A DNA stretch of 11,305 nt from Stenotrophomonas sp. (GTDB lineage Bacteria; Pseudomonadota; Gammaproteobacteria; Xanthomonadales; Xanthomonadaceae), in the NCBI GenBank assembly GCA_003484865.1, contig DMZT01000058.1:1-11305 (forward strand). Direction: 5' to 3'. This document shows positions 1 to 6,175 of the stretch, one piece after another. Position numbers and translations under genes: made by a program. Position 1 is the stretch's first letter. Each line of letters opens with the position of its first letter. The notes beneath the pieces were generated by a model that was not told where the DNA came from, did not search any database, and was given only the letters and a program-made list of their open reading frames with translations.

Positions 1-23
1 GTGTACGGCGCGGTCGTGTCCCC

Positions 24-1001
24 TCATTTCGCCGGTAACGGCGAGAATTCGCCCGGCACCCAGGCGAACGCCTCTCCTTCGCGCCGCACATGCCCCAGCC
101 CCGGGAACGGCAGGTGTGCGCCGGCTACCCACCAGCCCTGATCCGCCGCCTGCGCCATCATCCGGCGCCGGCTGGCGATCGCGGCCACGCGGTCGCTGTC
201 CGCTTCAAACGACGCCTGAGGCTGCGCGAACTGCACCGCGTGGTAATGCACGAGGTCGCCCCACACCAGCAACTGCTGGCCGGCGCCGCCATCGATCTGG
301 TACGACACATGGCCGACCGTATGACCATGGCTGTCCAACGCGGTGATGCCCGCCGGCAATGTGTCGCCAGGTGCAAAGCGCTTCAGTTTCCCGCTCGCTT
401 CATACGGCGCCACCGCCTTGCGCGCCAAGGCGAAGGCAAAGCGCACGCCCTGCGGCGCGGTTGCCTCGCTGGCCGGATCCAGCCAGAACGCGGCATCGGC
501 CGCCGACAGCCACACCGTGGCATTCGGGTAGGCCATCGTGTCCTGCGCATCGAGCAGGCCACACAGATGATCCGGGTGCGCGTGGGTCAGCACGACATCA
601 TCCACCTCGGCCGGGTCGTAGCCGGCCTTGCGCAGGTTGCCCAGCACCTGGCCCAGGCCGGGGCCGAAGCACTGCGCGGTGCCGGTGTCGACCAGGGTCA
701 GGTGATCGCCCTGCTGCACCAGGTAGGCATTGACCGCGGTCTGCAGGCCCTTGCCATCCTCGGGTACATAGCGGTGATCAAGCAGGCGGGTGACCGCGCC
801 GGGGGCGATCCCGACCAGCTGCTGCCGACCCAACGCGACAGTGCCATCGAACAACGCGGTGACCTGCAGCGTGCCGATGGTCTGGTGATACACGCCGGGG
901 ACCTGCTCGCGCGGGGTGTGCGAGGTGGTGGCCAGTGCGGGGCTGGCGACAACGGCCAGCAACACGGCGGTGGCGAGCGTGCGAACGCGGGGGAAGGGCA
1001 T
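24..1001 (-). CDS. Exported MBL-fold metallo-hydrolase
   Basis: This 325-residue protein belongs to the metallo-beta-lactamase-fold superfamily. The metal-binding motif HAHPDH is seen at residues 140-145, followed by GHTVGH (226-231, the place of the family's GHTPGH motif), Asp249 in VWGDL and His296 in AGAHLPFPG. Together these give a plausible complete two-metal site. The N-terminus is a Sec-type signal peptide: basic start, hydrophobic core at about residues 9-20, and an ALA site near residue 24. It is therefore probably periplasmic or secreted. Members of this group include lactonases and other hydrolases; the substrate cannot be read from the sequence. It is the last of three same-strand genes, 96 bases after the AraC-type regulator, which may control it. 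The ribosome binding site is weak, but the ATG directly precedes the signal peptide, so the start is credible. Confidence 0.9.
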   Translation of the reverse strand: MPFPRVRTLATAVLLAVVASPALATTSHTPREQVPGVYHQTIGTLQVTALFDGTVALGRQQLVGIAPGAVTRLLDHRYVPEDGKGLQTAVNAYLVQQGDHLTLVDTGTAQCFGPGLGQVLGNLRKAGYDPAEVDDVVLTHAHPDHLCGLLDAQDTMAYPNATVWLSAADAAFWLDPASEATAPQGVRFAFALARKAVAPYEASGKLKRFAPGDTLPAGITALDSHGHTVGHVSYQIDGGAGQQLLVWGDLVHYHAVQFAQPQASFEADSDRVAAIASRRRMMAQAADQGWWVAGAHLPFPGLGHVRREGEAFAWVPGEFSPLPAK

Positions 1002-1097
1002 GACAGATTCCGGACAGGGCGGCAGCGCCGCGGTGCCTCCATGCTGCGCGTCCTGTTCGCTGCGTTCCGCTCAGAATGCCGCGCGATCCGCTCGCGC

Positions 1098-1931
1098 TCA
1101 GCTGTTGCCGATCGCCGCCGGTTCCAGCCCGTAACGTTCGGCGAAGCGCTTGTTGAAGCTGCCCAGCGAGCGGTAGCCCACGCGCGCGGCCACGGTCTTC
1201 AACGGCAGCCGGGTGGTGTAGAGCAGGCCCATCGCATGCGCGAGCCGCGCATCGGTGATCAGTTCGCGCACGCTGGAGTGTTCGCTGGCCAGGCGCCGGC
1301 GCAGCGTGGCACCGCTGAGGCCCAGCTGCGCTTCGAAATCGCGTGACTTCCAATCGCGCTCGGGCTGGGCAGCGATCAGATCGCGGATGCGTTCCCCCAG
1401 GCTGGGTTCGGGTGGAATCAGCAGGCTGCCGTGCCCGCGCCGGCAGAACGCCACGGCGAGCGAGGCCAAGGCCAGGCGTGCTTCGGTGTAGTGACCGTGT
1501 TCCAGCGCCTGCCGCCACTGCAGCAGGGTCGCGCCATGCTCGGCCAGCGGCAGCCTGGCCAGTGCATCACCGGCTTCGGGCAGTGGTTCGTTCCACAGCG
1601 CCCGGGCGGCCGTGAGCGCCTCGGCGCACATCGGCACGATCGCGCTGAGATAGAGGCCGCTGTGCGGATCGGGGATGTTGACCACATCGATGCGGCAGCG
1701 CCGGGTGATCAGGAACAGATCGCCCGGTGCGAATTCCAGCGACTGCTGCGCGGTGCGCACCTGCTTGCGACCCTGCAGCAGGATCGCGAACTGTGGCTGC
1801 GGGATCTCCACCGACGAGGCGCCATGCTCGCGGCGCGCAGTGATGCAGGCGTAGCCATCCGCGCGCTGGCAGTCGGCCAGGCTGGCCAGGGTCGCCAGCA
1901 GCGAAGTGGTCGTATCGATGGGTGCGGACAT
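1098..1931 (-). CDS. AraC-family transcriptional regulator
   Basis: This 277-residue regulator has an N-terminal sensing domain (about 20-160) resembling the AraC_N type, with the segment PQFAILLQGRKQV at 46-58 and APGDLFLI at 68-75. The C-terminal AraC/XylS DNA-binding domain starts near residue 180. Its first helix-turn-helix is at about 198-217 (AQLGLSGATLRRRLASE) and its second at about 242-266 (VAARVGYRSLGSFNKRFAE). The inducer is unknown. The ATG lies 3 bases after the stop of the VIT-family transporter, so the two are probably translated from one message. The metallo-hydrolase follows 96 bases downstream. It could regulate either neighbour or itself; the sequence does not decide. The final residues after the second HTH are short for the family but do not look truncated. 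Confidence 0.92.
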   Translation of the reverse strand: MSAPIDTTTSLLATLASLADCQRADGYACITARREHGASSVEIPQPQFAILLQGRKQVRTAQQSLEFAPGDLFLITRRCRIDVVNIPDPHSGLYLSAIVPMCAEALTAARALWNEPLPEAGDALARLPLAEHGATLLQWRQALEHGHYTEARLALASLAVAFCRRGHGSLLIPPEPSLGERIRDLIAAQPERDWKSRDFEAQLGLSGATLRRRLASEHSSVRELITDARLAHAMGLLYTTRLPLKTVAARVGYRSLGSFNKRFAERYGLEPAAIGNS

Positions 1932-1934
1932 GAC

Positions 1935-2633
1935 TCAGCCTGCCACGTTGAACAGCTGGCCGACCAGTGCGGCGGCGGCCATCGCGATCGCGCCCCAGAA
2001 GGTGACCCGCAACGCACCGCGCAGCCGTGGGGCGCCGCCGGCGTGCGCAGCCAGCGTGCCGGTCAGGCACAGCCCCAGCAGCGTCACCACGGTGGTGGCC
2101 TGGCCGACGAGCGCATGCGGTGCAAGCAGGGCGGTCAGCACCGGCAACGCGGCGCCACTGACAAAGGCACCGGCCGAGGCCAGGGCCGCCTGCATCGGGC
2201 GCGCCCGCAGCTCCTCGGTGATGCCCAGCTCATCGCGGGCGTGCGCCCCCAGTGCGTCGTGCGCGGTGAGCTGGGTGGCCACTTCATGTGCCAGGTCGGG
2301 GCTCAGCCCGCGATGCCGGTAGATTGCCGCCAGCTCTTCCAGCTCGCTATGCGGGTCTTCGTGCAGCTCACGCTTTTCCACTGCCAGGTCAGCCCGCTCG
2401 GTATCGGCCTGCGACTGCACCGAGACATACTCACCCGCGGCCATCGACATCGCGCCGGCCACGGTCCCGGCGATGCCGGTGGCCAGGATCGTCGAGGCCG
2501 AGGCGCCGCTGGCAGCGATGCCGACCACCAGGCCAGCCACCGAGACGATGCCGTCATTGGCGCCGAGCACGGCGGCCCGCAGCCAACCGACACGGTCGGA
2601 GCGATGGACTTCCGGATGTCGGGATCGGCTCAT
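1935..2633 (-). CDS. VIT/CCC1-family metal ion transporter
   Basis: This 232-residue membrane protein is of the vacuolar iron transporter (VIT1/CCC1) family. The hallmark GANDGIVSVAGLVVG stretch at 24-38 carries Asp27. It is followed by a second hydrophobic helix and the MSMAAGEYVSV motif at 62-72 (Met64, Glu68). A charged, Glu/His-rich cytoplasmic segment (about 75-145) is where characterised members bind metal between helices 2 and 3. Three more hydrophobic helices follow at about 148-170, 176-197 and 208-230. The length is typical. The family moves Fe2+ or Mn2+ out of the cytoplasm, in bacteria probably by proton-coupled export; the ion here is inferred. It is the first gene of the minus-strand group with the AraC regulator. 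No strong Shine-Dalgarno precedes the ATG. Confidence 0.9.
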   Translation of the reverse strand: MSRSRHPEVHRSDRVGWLRAAVLGANDGIVSVAGLVVGIAASGASASTILATGIAGTVAGAMSMAAGEYVSVQSQADTERADLAVEKRELHEDPHSELEELAAIYRHRGLSPDLAHEVATQLTAHDALGAHARDELGITEELRARPMQAALASAGAFVSGAALPVLTALLAPHALVGQATTVVTLLGLCLTGTLAAHAGGAPRLRGALRVTFWGAIAMAAAALVGQLFNVAG

Positions 2634-2723
2634 GGGGTCAGTTTAGGGCCAGGGCAGCGTCAAGCCCATGCCAGTAGGATGCTGAAAACCGTCACGGTGA
2701 CACGACGGCAGGGGACGCCACGA

Positions 2724-2729
2724 TATAGT
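2724..2729 (+). promoter_or_regulatory. Possible -10 box of gshA
   Basis: TATAGT stands out in otherwise GC-rich DNA between the divergent VIT gene and gshA, 67 bases before the TTG start. No convincing -35 box lies 16-18 bases upstream. Downstream, GCGGGG (2743-2748) and CCCCGC (2764-2769) could pair into a small leader hairpin. Both assignments are tentative. Confidence 0.3.
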
Positions 2730-2796
2730 GCGCCCTTGCGATGCGGGGGCGTGAACCCCACATCCCCGCCCTGACCAGAATTCTGCGAGCCTCCCC

Positions 2797-4161
2797 TTGT
2801 CGAGCCCCAGCCACGTCGCCGAGACGCCGATCACCGACCGTAATGAACTGGTCGCCACGTTGGCCTCCGGCGAAAAGCCCCAGGCGCAGTGGCGCATCGG
2901 CACCGAGCACGAGAAGTTCGGCTTCCGCCTGGATGACCTGCGCCCGCCCACCTTCGACGGTGACCGCGGCATCGAAGCGCTGCTCAACGGCCTGACCCGC
3001 TTCGGCTGGGATCCGGTGCAGGAAGAGGGCCGCACGATAGCGCTGCTGCGCGACAACGCCTCGGTGACGCTGGAGCCGGCCGGCCAGCTGGAACTGTCCG
3101 GCGCGGCGGTGGAGACCATCCACCAGACCTGCGTGGAAACCGGCACCCATCTCAATGAAGTGGCGCAGGTCGCCGGCGAACTGCAGCTGGGCTTCCTCGG
3201 CATGGGCTTCCAGCCGAAGTGGGCCCGCGATGAAATGCCGTGGATGCCCAAGGGCCGCTACAAGATCATGCGCGAGTACATGCCCAAGGTCGGCACGCTC
3301 GGCCTGGACATGATGACCCGCACCTGCACGGTGCAGGTCAACCTGGATTACGCCACCGAAGCGGACATGGTGAAGAAGTTCCGCGTGTCGCTGGCGCTGC
3401 AGCCGATCGCCACCGCGCTGTTTGCCGATTCGCCGTTCACCGAAGGTGCGCCGAACGGCTACCAGAGCTACCGCTCGCACATCTGGACCGACACCGACAA
3501 CGATCGCACCGGCATGCTCGACTTCGTCTTCGAAGACGGCTTCGGTTACGAGCGTTACGTCGATTACCTGCTCGACGTGCCGATGTACTTCTCCTACCGC
3601 GAGGGCAAGTACCACGATGCCAGCGGCCAGAGCTTCCGCGATTTCATGGTCGGCAAGCTGCCGGTGCTGCCGGGCCAGCTGCCCACGCTGCGCGACTGGT
3701 CGGACCACATGACCACCGCCTTCCCCGAAGTGCGCCTGAAGAAGTATCTGGAAATGCGCGGCGCCGATGCGGGCCCGTGGAGCCGCCTGTGTGCGCTGCC
3801 CGCGTTCTGGGTGGGGCTGCTGTACGACGATGCCGCATTGGATGCGGCCTGGGACCTGGTGCGTGATTTCAGCCTGGTCGAGCGCAATGTCCTGCGTGAT
3901 GGCGTGCCGCGGCATGGGCTGAAGCTGCCGTTCCGCAACGGCACCGTGCTGGATCTGTCGCGCGAAGCGTTGAAGATCGCCGTGGCCGGCCTCAAGCGCC
4001 GCGCCGCGCGCAATGCCGATGGTCAGGACGAAAGCAAGTTCCTGGAGGTGCTGCAGGAGATCGTCGATTCCGGATTGACCCCGGCCGATCGCAAGCTGGC
4101 GCTGTTCCATGGCGAGTGGGGCGGCAACATCGATCCAGTGTTCAAGGAATTTGCGTACTGA
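2797..4161 (+). CDS. gshA: Glutamate-cysteine ligase, plant/proteobacterial type
   Basis: This 454-residue enzyme joins L-glutamate and L-cysteine using ATP, the first and limiting step of glutathione synthesis in the cytosol. It is the plant-like GCS2 type rather than the E. coli GshA type. Visible signatures are GTEHEKFGF at 35-43, [15 protein letters not shown] at 88-102, PKGRY at 151-155, [12 protein letters not shown] at 173-184, and a C-terminal end typical of the family. The length is normal and no key motif is missing. The start is a TTG with only a weak ribosome binding site; no better in-frame start was seen, and the conserved region begins soon after. A strong terminator follows 12 bases after the stop, so the gene is probably transcribed alone. 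The glutathione product is the cofactor of the frm operon about 5 kb downstream. Confidence 0.95.
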   Translation: MSSPSHVAETPITDRNELVATLASGEKPQAQWRIGTEHEKFGFRLDDLRPPTFDGDRGIEALLNGLTRFGWDPVQEEGRTIALLRDNASVTLEPAGQLELSGAAVETIHQTCVETGTHLNEVAQVAGELQLGFLGMGFQPKWARDEMPWMPKGRYKIMREYMPKVGTLGLDMMTRTCTVQVNLDYATEADMVKKFRVSLALQPIATALFADSPFTEGAPNGYQSYRSHIWTDTDNDRTGMLDFVFEDGFGYERYVDYLLDVPMYFSYREGKYHDASGQSFRDFMVGKLPVLPGQLPTLRDWSDHMTTAFPEVRLKKYLEMRGADAGPWSRLCALPAFWVGLLYDDAALDAAWDLVRDFSLVERNVLRDGVPRHGLKLPFRNGTVLDLSREALKIAVAGLKRRAARNADGQDESKFLEVLQEIVDSGLTPADRKLALFHGEWGGNIDPVFKEFAY

Positions 4162-4173
4162 TCGCAAAACCAC

Positions 4174-4222
4174 CGTGGAAGAACGGCGCTCGCCCGGTCC
4201 GGGTGAGCGCCGTTTTTCCACG
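4174..4222. terminator. Long terminator hairpin after gshA
   Basis: Positions 4174-4196 pair with 4200-4222 as an uninterrupted 23-bp stem (two G-U pairs) around a three-base loop. The run GTTTTT lies in the right arm at 4212-4217, so a shorter inner stem followed by U residues also forms, as in a Rho-independent terminator. It begins 12 bases after the gshA stop. Being nearly symmetrical, it could also stop minus-strand transcripts from the Rhs cassette. Confidence 0.85.
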
Positions 4223-4398
4223 TGACACCTTACGACCAAGGTCGGGAATTTTCGACGCCACCTGGACGTTGCGAACTCAGGGGAGGGCAGAGTCCGCCCG
4301 AGGCCTTACGGGAGAACGGCACGCTCTTTGCGTGGCCCCACGACAGGCAGACGTTTCAGTTCCAGATCATGTTGCTGCCGTCAGGCCCAGCCATCCAG

Positions 4399-4761
4399 TC
4401 AGGCAGGCCTTACCGCCGACAAGACAGCTTCAATTCCGACGTCTGTACAGATCTCGAGCGCGAGCTCCCGCGCTTCAGAGGCCGTCAGTCGCCCGGCCGT
4501 CTTCAATGCTTCGAATGAAAACTCCGGATCAACCGAAATCCTGTTCACCACTTCCTCCTGGATTCGGCGATGCAATTCGATAGCCGGACCTAGCCGAACC
4601 CTATCTTCCGCATGTATTGCACTTGAAACCTCGTGGCCGTCCAACGCCTCGTAGTAGTAAAAATTAGAGTACGTGTCGATGAAGCTCTGGGCGTTGACAG
4701 CGCCGAGTGCAAATTCTCTGACAAGCCTCGTCATCTGGATGAGTTCTGCCTCGCTATCCAT
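4399..4761 (-). CDS. Candidate immunity protein for the Rhs toxin
   Basis: This is a small, acidic protein of 120 residues, probably cytoplasmic and mostly helical, with no signal peptide or membrane segment. I do not recognise the family with certainty. The opening (LIQMTRLVREFALGAVNAQSFIDTY) faintly recalls colicin D-type and Cdi immunity proteins, but that is only an impression. The functional call rests on position: it starts 18 bases after the stop of the Rhs toxin part, on the same strand, as immunity genes do. ATG at 4761 is chosen because GAGGAG (4772-4777) lies 10 bases upstream; an in-frame GTG at 4779 would add six residues. Base composition is clearly more AT-rich than gshA, as in the toxin gene, which suggests joint acquisition. 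Confidence 0.65.
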   Translation of the reverse strand: MDSEAELIQMTRLVREFALGAVNAQSFIDTYSNFYYYEALDGHEVSSAIHAEDRVRLGPAIELHRRIQEEVVNRISVDPEFSFEALKTAGRLTASEARELALEICTDVGIEAVLSAVRPA

Positions 4762-4779
4762 GTTCCACGCACTCCTCAC

Positions 4780-5283
4780 TCATTGCTTTACGGGAAGCCA
4801 AGGGGTTCCATCGGCATTGGTTACACCTGGCACATGGCCATGCGGCTGCTGCGCTCGGGGATCGGGATGGGTTGATGGTTTATGTCCTCCATCAATACGC
4901 ACTCCAGTAGGCTGGCCGTCGGGGCCTTTCGCTTGAACGAAGCGGCCATCTGGAGATCCTTCAATTCTTCCGCCTGGAGGTGTCGGGATCGCGTTTCCCT
5001 TGGAATCGACATAGATGGTTCCAGAAGCCTTCTGCTGGCTGGCGACCTTTCGTCCTAGTTGCGCGGCCTCGTCACCGTGCTTCAACACTGCCTTTCCGGC
5101 GTCACCGGCCAATGGAATCAGACCAATTGCCGCCCCGGCAATGTTCGCAGGTGTTGGAGCTTGGATTGCCTCAACGATACCTTTGACGTCCCCCAGGACC
5201 GGCGTGAAGTCGGCAACCACTGGGAGAATCTGCTGGGCTTGCTCAGCTGTTACAGGATTGTAGAAATCCCTTGGTGCTCCCAA
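4780..5283 (-). CDS. Rhs C-terminal toxin part, out of frame
   Basis: These 167 residues are the variable C-terminal part of the split Rhs gene. The open frame begins at a TTG with no good ribosome binding site, so independent translation is doubtful. Residues 18-66 form a Gly/Ala/Pro-rich hydrophobic segment (DFTPVLGDVKG at 25-35, GLIPLAGDAGKAV at 54-66) of the kind found just before toxin domains in polymorphic toxins. The tail at 88-167 is polar and Gly/Pro/His-rich, with DGGHKPSTHPDPRAQQPHGH at 131-150. Conserved-looking His134, His139, Arg143, His148 and His150 suggest a nuclease, possibly one of the small RNase toxin families; this is inference and the type is not identified. The stop is 18 bases before the candidate immunity gene. 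Confidence 0.7.
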   Translation of the reverse strand: MGAPRDFYNPVTAEQAQQILPVVADFTPVLGDVKGIVEAIQAPTPANIAGAAIGLIPLAGDAGKAVLKHGDEAAQLGRKVASQQKASGTIYVDSKGNAIPTPPGGRIEGSPDGRFVQAKGPDGQPTGVRIDGGHKPSTHPDPRAQQPHGHVPGVTNADGTPWLPVKQ

Positions 5284-5771
5284 CGCTTGACGCCCATCTG
5301 GTGACGCCCATCTGGGTCAGTAAAGCGATATGGGTTGCCGTTCGCATATCGGTATCGATTGAATTGCCCCACCGGCTGGTCATACGCCGTCACAGGGTCC
5401 ACCGACAGGAACCTGCCCAACTGCGGATCCATGTATCGCTGCTGCATGTAGCTGAGCCCCGTGGCCGCATCGCTCACATGCCCCGTATATCCCGGTCCAT
5501 CCGTGACCTGTCCGCTCACAACAGCGCCATAGGGCTCATAGTCGTAGCGTTTGATCACGTTGCCATTGGCATCAGATTCGGCAACGACCGAACCGAGTGC
5601 ATCGGTATGGATATAGGTGACGGTCTGAGCGCGTGCAGATGGCACAAGGGTCATGCTGACCAGTAGCACACAGCAGAGCCATGCGCCCACGACACTCAGC
5701 TTCCGAAAGAAATTCTCCACTTCTCTGCGGAGAGCAAACGTGCTGCCAGCACTTCCACCGAATCTGCGCAT
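5250..5771 (-). CDS. Short Rhs-core protein with signal peptide, N-terminal part
   Basis: This 173-residue frame carries a basic N-terminus, a hydrophobic segment at about 27-43 and a likely signal-peptidase site after PSARA (residue 48). One YD-type repeat follows (YIHTDALGSVVAESDANG at 53-70, YDYEPYG at 76-82), then the Rhs-associated core: GYTGHVSDAATGL at 94-106, RYMDPQLGRFLSVDP at 112-126 and NPYRFTDPDGR at 146-156. The last 17 residues, from HQMGVKRWE on, are out-of-frame tail caused by the duplication. A full Rhs protein has well over a thousand residues of shell repeats; none are here, so this is a miniature form aimed at Sec export. The start is uncertain: ATG 5771 gives a long 26-residue n-region, and an in-frame GTG at 5720 would give a more usual signal peptide. 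Confidence 0.8.
   Translation of the reverse strand: MRRFGGSAGSTFALRREVENFFRKLSVVGAWLCCVLLVSMTLVPSARAQTVTYIHTDALGSVVAESDANGNVIKRYDYEPYGAVVSGQVTDGPGYTGHVSDAATGLSYMQQRYMDPQLGRFLSVDPVTAYDQPVGQFNRYRYANGNPYRFTDPDGRHQMGVKRWEHQGISTIL
5288..5315. repeat. Perfect 14-bp tandem duplication in the Rhs gene
   Basis: TGACGCCCATCTGG occurs twice head to tail, at 5288-5301 and 5302-5315. Fourteen is not a multiple of three, so the extra copy shifts the frame. Reading the minus strand, the second copy makes the codons HQMGV and leads to a TAA at 5250-5252. With one copy the Rhs core runs straight into the toxin part. Confidence 0.95.
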
Positions 5772-6175
5772 CCTTCCAATCCCTGAAAGAGCCTTGAAGC
5801 AAGGCGTGCCATTGATAGCACAGCAATGAGAGGCCTGTGGCTGAACTGCTTCAGCAAGGCCAAAGGTGCCATGGCGGGTCGGATCGTGCGAGAAGCGCCA
5901 AACGCCAAGGGAGTCGGGCCAGGGAGCAGTGGCGAGGCCAGTGGCGACGGGTCAGCGGAAGATGACAATGGGAAGATCGCATCTTGGCAACCGGCAGCTA
6001 GGTGTCACAGCTCCGATCGGAGAGGGGGCGCTCCTGGGGGCACCGTCCTCGGCCAACTACGCCGAGGACGGTGAAGATCTCCAAATCCCATCATCTGTTC
6101 GGTGTCAAGACTGCTCCTCTAAGACGAACAGTATTGCGGTGTCCCCGGGATGTTTCACTTGAACCTGTGGAAGAA
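5772..6175. other. Gene-poor leader between Rhs gene and alcohol dehydrogenase
   Basis: No convincing gene is seen in these 404 bases. Short open frames exist on both strands (for example minus 5696-5968 and plus 5866-6162), but none has a good ribosome binding site or a recognisable domain. The stretch should hold the promoter of the Rhs gene near its right-to-left start, and the 3' end of the dehydrogenase message. Its one clear structure is the perfect inverted repeat at 6041-6073. Confidence 0.6.
6041..6073. repeat. Perfect 13-bp inverted repeat, 7-base loop
   Basis: CACCGTCCTCGGC at 6041-6053 pairs exactly with GCCGAGGACGGTG at 6061-6073 around CAACTAC. There is no U-run on either side, so it is not a classical Rho-independent terminator. 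It lies about 100 bases beyond the stop of the dehydrogenase and about 270 bases before the Rhs start. The loop reads GTAG on the minus strand, but the layout differs from SMAG repeats, where GTAG sits outside the stem. Confidence 0.8.

Larger units (their letters stand above)
4780..5771 (-). pseudogene. Rhs-core toxin gene split by a 14-bp duplication
   Basis: The two overlapping frames at 5250-5771 and 4780-5283 read as one gene interrupted by the tandem duplication at 5288-5315. Deleting one 14-base copy leaves 978 bases, that is 325 codons plus stop, and the junction then reads TDPDGRQALGAPRDF without interruption. The Rhs-core end (DPDGR) is the usual point where variable toxin domains begin. 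The predicted ancestral protein is signal peptide, Rhs core, pre-toxin hydrophobic segment, variable tail. As it stands, only the N-terminal part would be made efficiently. Confidence 0.8.

Noticed and set aside
90-1346. Long plus-strand frame across the MBL hydrolase and the AraC gene
   Set aside because: Antisense to two well-supported genes; composition is typical of a shadow frame. The similar frames at 1431-2774, 6002-7258 and minus 9570-10736 were rejected for the same reason.
2692-4239. Long minus-strand open frame (515 codons) opposite gshA
   Set aside because: It is fully antisense to a clear gshA, is Arg/His/Gln-rich with no domain, and is the usual high-GC mirror frame.
4224-4398. 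Possible small gene between the gshA terminator and the immunity gene
   Set aside because: Open frames here lack ribosome binding sites, sensible composition and any motif; I see only spacer.
5250-5315. Programmed ribosomal frameshifting to join the Rhs core and toxin
   Set aside because: No slippery heptamer was seen and the exact 14-base duplication explains the shift fully.
5640-5690. Lipoprotein signal at Cys33-Cys34 of the Rhs protein
   Set aside because: The cysteines lie inside the hydrophobic core, not in a lipobox at its end; the PSARA site after it fits signal peptidase I.
5696-5968. Minus-strand 90-residue frame overlapping the Rhs start
   Set aside because: No ribosome binding site or recognisable domain; it overlaps the signal-peptide region of the Rhs gene in another frame.
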